Made by a program: the position numbers and the translations under genes. From positions 1 to 28,918 of IMG/VR virus record IMGVR_UViG_3300005935_000094: 28,918 nt of DNA; one strand, given 5' to 3'. The stretch comes from a virus. Below are positions 17,054 through 22,610 of the stretch, piece by piece; the first letter of the stretch is position 1, and every line of letters starts with the position of its first letter. Below the pieces are notes generated by a model that saw only the letters and a list, made by a program, of their open reading frames with translations, had not been told where the DNA came from and did not search any database.

Positions 17054-17557
17054 TTATTCATGGGTTATTCTTACCTCCTCACTTTCCCTCCTCACCTCAA
17101 AGATAAGTTTGGTGAAATCAAACCCTGGACTAGTAGACTCACCTACCAACTGTTGTATCATGGCAAATTGCTGTGGAGTATAAAAAGCCCTTAGTTTGAG
17201 AAGGTATTGATTTTCTTGTACGGTTAGGCTATCTGGTGTCTTAATGCTTTTGGTTAGAACATTCAGGTCTTTTTGCATGACGAGGTGGAAGTTTCTGGTG
17301 AACTCAAGATTGAGGTATTTGGCACTTAGCTTTTCCTTTAGCTCATTCAGCCCTGTGGTGTCTAGTCTGGCAAATTCCGCATCTGCTATCCGCCACCTCT
17401 TAACACTGGTAAATGAAACATTGGCACGGTCCATTGCCTCCCTCATGTTGAAGCCACAAACCCTGTAAGCTAGATAGGTAGATTTCTTACCATCCTCAGG
17501 AAAGTAAGGAACTATGGATTCGGCAATATCCTCAGGTGTTGCCACATTGTTCCCCAT
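17054..17557 (-). CDS. Terminase small subunit candidate, leaderless start
   Basis: The ATG at 17557 (MGNNVATPEDIAESIVPYFP) is chosen over an in-frame ATG 24 bases upstream, which lies across and upstream of the -10 box. The 167-residue product has an HTH-like N-terminal half (TYLAYRVCGFNMREAMDRAN then VSFTSVKRWRIAD) and a helical C-terminal half (LKLRAFYTPQQFAMIQQLVG). This matches the DNA-recognition plus oligomerisation layout of small terminases, including the 'A...ANVSxxSVKRW' helix pair. It is the first gene of the leftward structural block. It has no Shine-Dalgarno sequence, and the -10 box ends 6 bp before the ATG. An HTH transcription regulator is the alternative. Confidence 0.68.
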   Translation of the reverse strand: MGNNVATPEDIAESIVPYFPEDGKKSTYLAYRVCGFNMREAMDRANVSFTSVKRWRIADAEFARLDTTGLNELKEKLSAKYLNLEFTRNFHLVMQKDLNVLTKSIKTPDSLTVQENQYLLKLRAFYTPQQFAMIQQLVGESTSPGFDFTKLIFEVRRESEEVRITHE

Positions 17558-17563
17558 AATGCG

Positions 17564-17592
17564 ATTATAGCATAGAGCCAATCTTATGTCAA
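17564..17592 (-). promoter_or_regulatory. Consensus late promoter for the leftward structural block
   Basis: Minus strand TTGACA (17587-17592), 17-bp spacer, TATAAT (17564-17569): a perfect sigma-70 consensus. Only six bases (CGCATT) separate TATAAT from the ATG at 17557, so initiation at the usual distance falls on or within a base of the A of ATG. The -35 is one copy of the TTGACATAA repeat. Confidence 0.88.
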
Positions 17593-17640
17593 GTCGTTAT
17601 GTAAATTTAATATTATGTAAAGCAATTAGGATTATGTCAA
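17584..17640. repeat. Cluster of four TTATGT(C/A)AA repeats between divergent promoters
   Basis: Copies start at 17584, 17597 (TTATGTAAA), 17613 (TTATGTAAA) and 17632, spaced 13, 16 and 19 bp. They occupy the whole space between the leftward terminase-operon promoter and the rightward metalloprotease promoter. The last copy forms GTCAACTTGAC, an inverted repeat, with the rightward -35 box. They are candidate operators controlling both directions. Confidence 0.8.
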
Positions 17641-17641
17641 C

Positions 17642-17671
17642 TTGACTCACATCTGACTGTGGAGTTATAAT
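17642..17671 (+). promoter_or_regulatory. Rightward promoter for the metalloprotease operon
   Basis: TTGACT (17642-17647), 18-bp spacer ending GGAGT, TATAAT (17666-17671). The ATG at 17681 follows nine bases after the -10 box and no ribosome-binding site is present, so this transcript too would have almost no leader. Confidence 0.75.
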
Positions 17672-17680
17672 ATAAACAAG

Positions 17681-18025
17681 ATGGATAGAGACTTTACCAC
17701 ATTCAAAAGACATTTTACAAGATACCAACAAATGTTTGGATTAACTGGATATAGTGTTTACTTCAAATATGAACCATTGGATGGTGCATTTGGTGAGATT
17801 AGGTTTGGAGTAAACGGCCAATCGGTAGCTGTTGTACTTAATAGTAACCTACCTGAGAAGGAGAAGCCACACAAGGATATTAGGAGGACAGCTAAACATG
17901 AGGCAATACATCTGTTATTGACTAGGTTGGAAAGTAATGCCAGATGGAGGCATACCAGTAAGGAAGAAATTGATGAGTCTGCCGAGGAGCTGGTGATAAA
18001 ACTTGAAGGATTGATAAAGGATTAA
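17681..18025 (+). CDS. Small HExxH metalloprotease-like protein
   Basis: A 114-residue protein with a zinc-metalloprotease motif HEAIH at 73-77 (context TAKHEAIHLLLTRLE) and a downstream acidic helix (EEIDESAEELVIKLEG) that could supply the third ligand. The N-terminal half has the 'LTGYSVYFKYEPLDGAFGEI' strand pattern seen in compact phage SprT-like or 'putative metallopeptidase' proteins. It is the first gene of a short rightward operon divergent from the terminase gene and is near-leaderless. Substrate unknown; such proteins may act in host takeover or protein processing. Confidence 0.75.
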   Translation: MDRDFTTFKRHFTRYQQMFGLTGYSVYFKYEPLDGAFGEIRFGVNGQSVAVVLNSNLPEKEKPHKDIRRTAKHEAIHLLLTRLESNARWRHTSKEEIDESAEELVIKLEGLIKD

Positions 18026-18026
18026 G

Positions 18027-18455
18027 ATGGATGTTTGGATGACCTGGAGTAAAAGGATGGTCAAGTGTAGATATTGTGAGAAGGAAATCACAGTAGCTAC
18101 TCCTATGGTAATTGGACAAACCAGAAATAACAACAGGACATATAGGATGTATTTCCACCCACAGTGTTGGTTGGACAACGGCATGGCATATCTCAGGAAT
18201 AATCCTTATACACCAGGTATTCGTGGTAGGAAGAAGTCAAGTCTGACATCAGAGGATGCTAGGAGTAGGTACCTGTTAATCAGAAGGTATAATAGATTCA
18301 AAGAGAGGAAGAATAAGCTAAAGAAGTTCCCTGATGATTTATTGGAGTATTTCAGATTGGAAAAGGAAATGGACAAGATAACAGAGGCAATGAAGGATAT
18401 TGGAGGAGTACCTACAAGATGGATAACAGAAAAGGCAGCTTTGCTACATATATAG
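18027..18455 (+). CDS. Zinc-finger protein with basic helical tail
   Basis: A 142-residue protein whose ATG comes 1 base after the preceding TAA. It carries CRYC (14-17) and FHPQCW (H44, C47), a Cys2-HisCys treble-clef/LIM-like zinc site. A strongly basic region follows (GIRGRKKSSLTSEDARSRYL, RYNRFKERKNKLKKFPDDL) and then a helical end. Zinc finger plus basic helix suggests nucleic-acid binding. Function within the metalloprotease operon is unknown; an ATG at codon 6 or 11 is an alternative start. Confidence 0.7.
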   Translation: MDVWMTWSKRMVKCRYCEKEITVATPMVIGQTRNNNRTYRMYFHPQCWLDNGMAYLRNNPYTPGIRGRKKSSLTSEDARSRYLLIRRYNRFKERKNKLKKFPDDLLEYFRLEKEMDKITEAMKDIGGVPTRWITEKAALLHI

Positions 18456-18661
18456 AGGATGGTCTGTGGAAGTGTGGTAAATCACCCAACAATGCACATT
18501 TCTGGATACAATACTCAACCAAGAATGGTTATGGTAAATTCTACTGCAAATGGTGTGATGAGACTAGATGGTTCCCAATCACACAGGATAGTTGCCTGGT
18601 AGCTATTGGAAAAACTGTATATGGGGTTGCACCCACAGAAGGAGAAAATGTTAAAGGATAG
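18419..18661 (+). CDS. Small zinc-ribbon-like protein
   Basis: An 80-residue protein starting MDNRKGSFATYIEDGLWKCG. Possible zinc ligands are C19, H27, C43 and C46 (WKCGKSPNNAHFW and FYCKWCDETRWF). It overlaps the previous gene by 37 bp in another frame and has a GGAGGAG sequence about a dozen bases before its ATG. The paired CxxC and a Trp/Phe-rich core suggest a small zinc-ribbon. The overlap lowers certainty slightly. Function unknown. Confidence 0.6.
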   Translation: MDNRKGSFATYIEDGLWKCGKSPNNAHFWIQYSTKNGYGKFYCKWCDETRWFPITQDSCLVAIGKTVYGVAPTEGENVKG

Positions 18662-19439
18662 TATCCGTATTAAATACAGAGCAAAGCACCCAAACTGGGA
18701 ATACTTCACCAAGGTTTGTGGGGAATTTATGGAACTGGCTAGTATTGGTAAGGCAAAGAACTCCATAATCATAATTGAGGCTGAATTTGGTGTTGCCGAA
18801 TGTGAGGTACTTGTCTACCATAAGGAAGGTCAATGGAGGTTTGCTGTTGGCACAAATCAGAATATAAAAGCTGAGGTAAACATTGACCCAGAAAAGAACT
18901 ATCAGTATCTAGTAAAGATAGTAGGTCAAGGAAGGATTCACTGTAATGCCTTTTGTGAAGGGGTTAGTATCTTAGAATGGGAAGGTGAGCATGGAGGGAG
19001 ACATGATTACTTTAACAATTTCAATACATCTCTGGAGGTTACCATGGACAATAAATGTTCTAGTCGTCACCGTGCCACCCATAGGATAATAGATGTATGG
19101 GACAGCAGAGATGAGATGTGGTTGGATACCACAAAGGCTTATGAGGCATATGATATTCCTTATGGTAAGATAAACACCAAGGTATCACCGCCATTAAAAC
19201 TAGACATTGCACACTACTATGGTGGCGACGTATGCAAGGCAGCTTATAGAGGAGCACCATTACTGGAAGATAAAGAAGCATGGAATCCTCAGCAATATGA
19301 TATAAACAACAATGGAGTCATCACCGCAGAGGAAGCCTTGTCGGCTGCCATGGACCACTTCAATGGCCTCATCACCAGGGAACAAGCATTATCCGTCATG
19401 CAGTTATACTACCATGAGGCAGATACCACAAATAGTTAA
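18648..19439 (+). CDS. Protein with C-terminal EF-hand/dockerin-like motif
   Basis: The ATG at 18648 is chosen because GAAGGAG precedes it at the right distance; upstream in-frame TTG or ATG codons lack such a site. The product has 263 residues. The N-terminal about 110 residues are beta-rich (NSIIIIEAEFGVAECEVLVY, YQYLVKIVGQGRIHCNAF); the middle has charged and aromatic residues. Residues 218-229 (DINNNGVITAEE) fit a 12-residue EF-hand calcium loop with acid or amide at 1, 3 and 5 and Glu at 12, followed by the degenerate second repeat NGLITREQALSVMQLYY. This pairing resembles dockerin-type calcium modules at the C-termini of cell-surface proteins. No signal peptide is visible. A virion or secreted adhesion module is possible. 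Confidence 0.65.
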   Translation: MLKDSIRIKYRAKHPNWEYFTKVCGEFMELASIGKAKNSIIIIEAEFGVAECEVLVYHKEGQWRFAVGTNQNIKAEVNIDPEKNYQYLVKIVGQGRIHCNAFCEGVSILEWEGEHGGRHDYFNNFNTSLEVTMDNKCSSRHRATHRIIDVWDSRDEMWLDTTKAYEAYDIPYGKINTKVSPPLKLDIAHYYGGDVCKAAYRGAPLLEDKEAWNPQQYDINNNGVITAEEALSAAMDHFNGLITREQALSVMQLYYHEADTTNS

Positions 19440-19504
19440 TTTGCGACTCCTGTACTAAATCAAACATATACCTCATAATAGTGTCACCCGTACCTTGGCC
19501 TGGT

Positions 19505-19577
19505 GGAGGATTATGTCACCCAGCGTTATGTCAACCTATGTGGGTGTAGGATTATGTCATTCAGCACATATGTTCTA
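19505..19577. repeat. TTATGTCA repeats and one GAAC-type box in a convergent intergenic region
   Basis: TTATGTCA copies start at 19511, 19526 and 19552. The first and third lie inside an imperfect 21-bp direct repeat (19505-19525 and 19546-19566, about 41 bp apart). GCACATATGTTCTA at 19564-19577 is the exact reverse complement of 20336-20349. The 192-bp gap between convergent genes otherwise holds only a terminator. Because both flanking genes end here, these copies cannot be simple promoter elements for them. Confidence 0.65.
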
Positions 19578-19587
19578 ATCAGGAGCA

Positions 19588-19625
19588 TAAAAAGAGAGAG
19601 GAGCCAGATAGCTTGACTCCTCCCT
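19588..19625 (-). terminator. Intrinsic terminator of the leftward gene at 19632-20177
   Basis: On the minus strand, just after the stop at 19632, GGGAGGAG and CTCCTCTC arms enclose a loop of about 13 bases and are followed by TCTCTTTTTA. Stem plus T-run is a standard factor-independent terminator. In the plus direction the same stem is followed by only CCTTTGTG, so it may stop convergent transcription weakly. Confidence 0.65.
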
Positions 19626-19631
19626 TTGTGA

Positions 19632-20177
19632 CTAGCTTCTCGGTTGTATTGTGCCAGCTGCAATGAGTCTCTTTTCTACCTTGGCTCGGTGCTTATACTC
19701 AATACCGTCTACACGGGCGGTTGCATCGTTTGACTTCACCGTCGCAACCTCATCGGCTAGAGCTTGCTTCTCTTCGGCTGTGGCATGAGCATCGAACAAC
19801 TCTTGAATCTTGCCATGTTTGCCGCCATTGCCCGACTTCACTGCCTTTGGCTGTGCTCGTACGATGGAGCACGTTACAAGGCTGTTATTCTTGTAGTCAA
19901 TAGAATAGCGCACGACAGCATCATCAAGGCCAACGAGCTTGACGACATCGCCTTTAAGCCCACTGACAGCTTGACTTATGGCCTTGTTGACTCTCTCTGT
20001 TAGCTCAGTCCTTGCAGCGGATTTTTCCGCCCATTCCGCATCGGCCTTTACTTTCAATGCCTTAGCTTCAACCTTCTCGGCTTCGTCTAATGCCTTTACA
20101 ACTATGCGGATAGCTTTAATATCCCCAGTTTTGGCAACTGCGGTGAGGTCATTCCTCAATTTTTCTGTGTCACTCAT
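19632..20177 (-). CDS. Divergently placed single gene of foreign composition (candidate regulator/moron)
   Basis: The ATG at 20177 (MSDTEKLRNDLTAVAKTGDI) has AAAGGAAG upstream; a GTG two codons earlier is too close to that site. The 181-residue product has a long charged helical N-terminal half (VKALDEAEKVEAKALKVKAD, AEWAEKSAARTELTERVNKA), a short beta core (AVVRYSIDYKNNSLVTCSIV) and a helical basic C-terminus (KHRAKVEKRLIAAG). No family is recognised. Its codons are clearly richer in G+C and CpG than those of its neighbours. It has its own promoter, terminator and flanking operator boxes, so it is an independent unit. A repressor/regulator role is suggested by the divergent operator region but not shown by any motif. 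Confidence 0.72.
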   Translation of the reverse strand: MSDTEKLRNDLTAVAKTGDIKAIRIVVKALDEAEKVEAKALKVKADAEWAEKSAARTELTERVNKAISQAVSGLKGDVVKLVGLDDAVVRYSIDYKNNSLVTCSIVRAQPKAVKSGNGGKHGKIQELFDAHATAEEKQALADEVATVKSNDATARVDGIEYKHRAKVEKRLIAAGTIQPRS

Positions 20178-20229
20178 TGTCACTTCCTTTTATTTTATTT
20201 ACTATCTTGCTATCTTTAGTAGCATAGTA

Positions 20230-20258
20230 ATTGTATCACCTATGCAGGAACTTGTCAA
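20230..20258 (-). promoter_or_regulatory. Leftward promoter of the foreign-composition gene
   Basis: Minus strand TTGACA (20253-20258), 17-bp spacer, TACAAT (20230-20235). A GAAC-type box (20261-20272) lies 2 bp (TA) upstream of the -35. The leader is about 45-50 bases and contains AAAGGAAG. Confidence 0.78.
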
Positions 20259-20260
20259 TA

Positions 20261-20418
20261 GAACAAACGTGCTAACTCATAGCTGGAACGAAGAAACTGC
20301 GGAGAAAATGTGACAAAATGGGATATTATGTAACCTAGAACATATGTGCGGAACATCTGTGCTGGTAGGCCACCGCCAACATTATGTCAACTAGAACAAA
20401 TGAGCCGAACATCCGGTC
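20261..20418. promoter_or_regulatory. Five GAAC-type operator boxes between divergent promoters
   Basis: Boxes: GAACAAACGTGC (20261-20272), GAACATATGTGC (20338-20349), GAACATCTGTGC (20351-20362), GAACAAATGAGC (20394-20405) and GAACATCCGGTC (20407-20418). The last four form two pairs at 13-bp centre spacing. Each pair follows a TTATGT(A/C)A copy (20326 and 20382), making a roughly 36-bp imperfect direct repeat. The left half-site GAACA is invariant; the Gram-positive LexA box is GAAC-N4-GTTC, so these are LexA-like with a degenerate right half. The 312-bp gap between genes 20177 and 20490 holds this array and two promoters. Confidence 0.65.
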
Positions 20419-20420
20419 TA

Positions 20421-20450
20421 TTGACAGTGTCAATGCTGTGGAGATATAAT
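20421..20450 (+). promoter_or_regulatory. Rightward early promoter
   Basis: TTGACA (20421-20426), 18-bp spacer ending GGAGA, TATAAT (20445-20450). The -35 is embedded in the 13-bp palindrome TTGACAGTGTCAA, and a GAAC-type box ends 2 bp upstream. The leader runs to an AAGGAGGG site and ATG at 20490. Confidence 0.85.
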
Positions 20451-20489
20451 AAGATAGTGAAAGATGATTAGGAACGAAGGAGGGCTACA

Positions 20490-20654
20490 ATGGATGTATC
20501 TGAACTTAAACAATGGCTTAACAAGGTAGAGGAAGAGGGAGCCAAGGAGCTAAAGGTAGATATGGATTGTGCTTTTGGCTCGGTATGGCTAAATGCTATG
20601 TCCAAAGACAAATCACCAACAAGTATTATTGATAGTATAATGCTAACACAGTAA
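20490..20654 (+). CDS. 54-aa acidic/helical protein, first gene of the early operon
   Basis: Preceded by GAAGGAGGG at ideal spacing and by a strong promoter. The product starts MDVSELKQWLNKVEEEGAKE, continues with LKVDMDCAFGSVWLNAMSKD and ends MLTQ. It looks like one long amphipathic helix plus a short tail. As the first product of the early transcript it could be a host-takeover or regulatory peptide; no family is recognised. Confidence 0.62.
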   Translation: MDVSELKQWLNKVEEEGAKELKVDMDCAFGSVWLNAMSKDKSPTSIIDSIMLTQ

Positions 20655-20746
20655 AGGTAATAGAAGATAAGTGACAAAGTCCAAAGAAATCTCAGCTAGA
20701 AATGCAAGGAACAAAGGGCTTAAAGGTCAGACAAAAGGAGAGTACC

Positions 20747-20914
20747 ATGGAAGAAATAACTGATAAGGAAAGAAAACTCAGGGCGGAAGTAAGGCATGAG
20801 ATGGAGTACTGGGAATGGTTACTAGACATAGGTTATGTCAAGGACTGTATTGATACTATAAAGAATCATGCAGTTAAGTGGGAAAACCGCATACAGATAG
20901 GAAGTGAGGTGTGA
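20747..20914 (+). CDS. 55-aa helical protein
   Basis: The ATG at 20747 is chosen because AAAGGAGA lies just upstream; an in-frame ATG 15 codons earlier has no such site. The product, MEEITDKERKLRAEVRHEME then YWEWLLDIGYVKDCIDTIKN, is charged and helical with an aromatic patch. It lies about 90 bp after the previous gene and ends 1 base before the next ATG. It contains one TTATGTCAA copy in the coding sequence (20833). Function unknown. Confidence 0.6.
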   Translation: MEEITDKERKLRAEVRHEMEYWEWLLDIGYVKDCIDTIKNHAVKWENRIQIGSEV

Positions 20915-20915
20915 T

Positions 20916-21155
20916 ATGCAATCTAGGAAAATATCAACCACAATCAGGGAACTATCCGAGGAGAGGAAACAAAACCTTAGAGAGGAAATCCGTACAAGGA
21001 CTGCTATCAGCAGGTTACTAGGTAAGAACATCAATAACCAAGCATTGGCCTATACAATGGACTTATTGGATGGCAATACACCGACACCGATGGGACATAG
21101 GAACAATGTGCATAGGAATGGAAAAGTTATTATAATCAAGGAAGGAGGGAACTAA
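20916..21155 (+). CDS. 79-aa basic helical protein
   Basis: The ATG at 20916 follows GGAAGTGAGGTG; an upstream in-frame GTG at 20904 lies inside the previous gene and is less likely. The product begins MQSRKISTTIRELSEERKQN. It is rich in Arg/Lys and Glu up to about residue 50 (LREEIRTRTAISRLLGKN), with a looser C-terminal end HRNGKVIIIKEGGN. No recognised domain. Its TAA overlaps the next ATG by 1 bp. Confidence 0.6.
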   Translation: MQSRKISTTIRELSEERKQNLREEIRTRTAISRLLGKNINNQALAYTMDLLDGNTPTPMGHRNNVHRNGKVIIIKEGGN

Positions 21156-21319
21156 TGGGAAAGGTTGACCAAGTAACAAAAGATAGGCTGGAGTATAGAG
21201 CAAAGGAGCTTATAGACATAGCAAGCAAAGAAGAGGAAACTGAAGTTTCTAGGCTTGCTTGGGTACTTGCCAATACGATTGAAGATGTTTTGGTTGCAAT
21301 CACCGAGCTTGAGAAATAA
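21155..21319 (+). CDS. 54-aa acidic helical protein
   Basis: The ATG overlaps the previous stop (TAATG) and GGAAGGAGG lies upstream. The product is MGKVDQVTKDRLEYRAKELI, DIASKEEETEVSRLAWVLAN, TIEDVLVAITELEK. It is a helical, acidic small protein of no recognised family. The exact stop-start junction supports translation. Confidence 0.58.
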   Translation: MGKVDQVTKDRLEYRAKELIDIASKEEETEVSRLAWVLANTIEDVLVAITELEK

Positions 21320-21339
21320 TGGAAAGGTAGTGACAGTCA

Positions 21340-21480
21340 ATGCAGGAAAAACTAACAGTCAATAGTATAGCATTAGGTATCATAGTCCTAAAGGGTGAGC
21401 AAGGCAAGGACTGGGAATATGAATCAGAGTTGACTAACTCAGAGTGGTGGATTGTGGTATCATGGATTAGAAGGAATTAA
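21340..21480 (+). CDS. 46-aa small protein
   Basis: The product is MQEKLTVNSIALGIIVLKGE then QGKDWEYESELTNSEWWIVV and SWIRRN. A short hydrophobic stretch and a Trp-rich end are visible. An AAAGG sequence lies about 12 bases before the ATG, a weaker site than those of its neighbours. Function unknown; confidence rests mainly on its fit between flanking genes. Confidence 0.45.
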   Translation: MQEKLTVNSIALGIIVLKGEQGKDWEYESELTNSEWWIVVSWIRRN

Positions 21481-21498
21481 ATAGGAAAGGAGGCAACC

Positions 21499-21720
21499 AT
21501 GTATTGTATAGTGAACTTTAAGACCAAGAAATGATTGAGGGAAGTGGTGGAAGCTGGTGGAGAGGTTAGAGTGTACCAGCCAGGTGGTTTGTTCAGTCCA
21601 CCAGGAGATGACCCACACTATACTGGTACCGCATATGTTGAGGGTCCACACTACCCACAGCCACATACCTGGTATGCTGAGGTTACATTGCAGGATGGCA
21701 AGGTAGTGAAGGTAAAGTAA
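21499..21720 (+). pseudogene. Conserved small phage protein interrupted by an in-frame TGA (broken or read through)
   Basis: The ATG at 21499 has a strong AAAGGAGG site. The frame reads MYCIVNFKTKK, then TGA at 21532-21534, then LREVVEAGGEVRVYQPGGLF and onward to TAA at 21720 (EGPHYPQPHTWYAEVTLQDG). Both halves in the same frame match, from memory, a widespread small phage family of the form 'VNFKTKKxLKEAVxAGxxVxVYQPG...EGPHYPxPHxWYA...V'. The second half has no ribosome-binding site before its TTG. TGA is an ordinary stop elsewhere here (for example 20914 and 24200). Explanations are a CGA-to-TGA nonsense mutation, translational readthrough of TGA, reinitiation at TTG, or a sequencing error. 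Molecular role of the family is unknown to me. Confidence 0.6.
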
Positions 21721-21738
21721 GGAAAGGAGACAAACCAA

Positions 21739-21825
21739 ATGACGTGTCCAAAGTGTGGTAGAGAGATACCAAAAGGCACTACCCATCATTGTGGGGTAGT
21801 TCCCAAAGTAATAAGAAAGGATTGA
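21739..21825 (+). CDS. 28-aa zinc-knuckle-like peptide
   Basis: GGAAAGGAGA precedes the ATG. The product, MTCPKCGREIPKGTTHHCGV then VPKVIRKD, carries CPKC and HHC, enough for a single mini zinc-ribbon like the N-terminal finger of larger proteins. Very short, but the motif, ribosome-binding site and fit between genes support it. Confidence 0.5.
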   Translation: MTCPKCGREIPKGTTHHCGVVPKVIRKD

Positions 21826-21842
21826 TAAAGGAAGGGGGTAAT

Positions 21843-21926
21843 ATGAGTCTATATGGGTTTATTATACTTATGACCCTGATGGTTGGTAGCTTCGTGGCAC
21901 TCATAATGTTTATAAAATCACAGTAA
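21843..21926 (+). CDS. 27-aa single-TM peptide
   Basis: AAGGAAGGGGG precedes the ATG. The product MSLYGFIILMTLMVGSFVAL then IMFIKSQ is almost entirely one transmembrane helix with a basic end. Small membrane peptides of this kind are frequent in early phage operons. Function unknown. Confidence 0.5.
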   Translation: MSLYGFIILMTLMVGSFVALIMFIKSQ

Positions 21927-21949
21927 CATAAGAATGGAAGGAGGGTAAT

Positions 21950-22219
21950 ATGACACCAAAGATAAAGGTTACATTCCCATCACCACAGCATGGATACTGG
22001 GATGGTGGTGCAAAGTCTAGTGGTGACTTCACTCCAAAACATTATGGGGAAGATGGTGAACACCCAGGTTCAGGTACTATTATCAGATGGGGTTCATGGG
22101 TATTCAACTTCTGGTTCACAGCAGGCTCAGGTAAGAGCTGGAAGGATGCTGCAAGGATAGCTAGGAACTACCTAGTCAGAAAATGCAAGGTTCCTGGTAC
22201 CACAATAGAAATCTGTTAA
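21950..22219 (+). CDS. 89-aa small protein of unknown function
   Basis: Strong GAAGGAGGG site before the ATG. The product starts MTPKIKVTFPSPQHGYWDGG and is rich in Gly, Trp and aromatic residues (IIRWGSWVFNFWFTAGSGKS). A helix follows (WKDAARIARNYLVRK). It looks like a compact beta domain followed by one helix. No catalytic motif is recognised. Confidence 0.62.
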   Translation: MTPKIKVTFPSPQHGYWDGGAKSSGDFTPKHYGEDGEHPGSGTIIRWGSWVFNFWFTAGSGKSWKDAARIARNYLVRKCKVPGTTIEIC

Positions 22220-22229
22220 GGAGGGTATA

Positions 22230-22610
22230 ATGTGTATAGCAACGAATTACGATGTAAAATTCAGAGGTAGCAAGGGGTGGAAGCTCCTGTCAAAGGATGA
22301 AGATGGTACCTATTGGACAGGGATGATTGTAGGTGCACGTAAGATACCAATAACAAAGGACAAGATGGCTGATGCTGGTAGTGGAGAAATACGAGATTCT
22401 GTGGGGAACCTTTTCCCAGCAGGATTCCACATCTTTACCAAGAAAAAGGATGCGTTTCGAGTAGGAAGACACTATCCTGACCTATACCTATGTCATGTAG
22501 AGTTTGAAGGCCAGCAGGTTTATGGTGAGGTAAATTGGTGGAGATGGGGTTATAAAACCACAACTGTGGTGGCCAAATACTGCAAGCTATTGGAGGTATG
22601 TGATGTATGA
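22230..22610 (+). CDS. 126-aa small phage protein of unknown function
   Basis: AAGGAGGGTATA precedes the ATG. The protein is beta-rich with the pattern GFHIFTKKKDAFRVGRHYPD, then LYLCHVEFEGQQVYGEV and TTVVAKYCKLLEV. A 'GFHxFxxxxDA' element followed by a strand and 'VVAKYxKLL' occurs in uncharacterised phage proteins as far as I recall. It overlaps the next gene by 8 bp. Function unknown. Confidence 0.62.
   Translation: MCIATNYDVKFRGSKGWKLLSKDEDGTYWTGMIVGARKIPITKDKMADAGSGEIRDSVGNLFPAGFHIFTKKKDAFRVGRHYPDLYLCHVEFEGQQVYGEVNWWRWGYKTTTVVAKYCKLLEVCDV

Noticed and set aside
17558-17581. Longer N-terminus (MALCYNRI...) for the terminase small-subunit candidate
   Set aside because: That ATG lies upstream of and overlapping the -10 box, so it would not be in the mRNA made from this promoter.
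19441-19631. A further gene between the convergent genes
   Set aside because: No frame with a start and ribosome-binding site is visible; the stretch holds repeats and a terminator only.
20671-20763. 30-aa gene starting at GTG 20671
   Set aside because: The frame gives a basic peptide but has only a poorly placed AAAGG site and no stop-start coupling; it overlaps the next gene's ribosome-binding site.
21460-21789. 109-aa minus-strand frame opposite the small early genes
   Set aside because: It lies antisense to several coupled plus-strand genes, has low-complexity Trp/Leu/His content and no ribosome-binding site.
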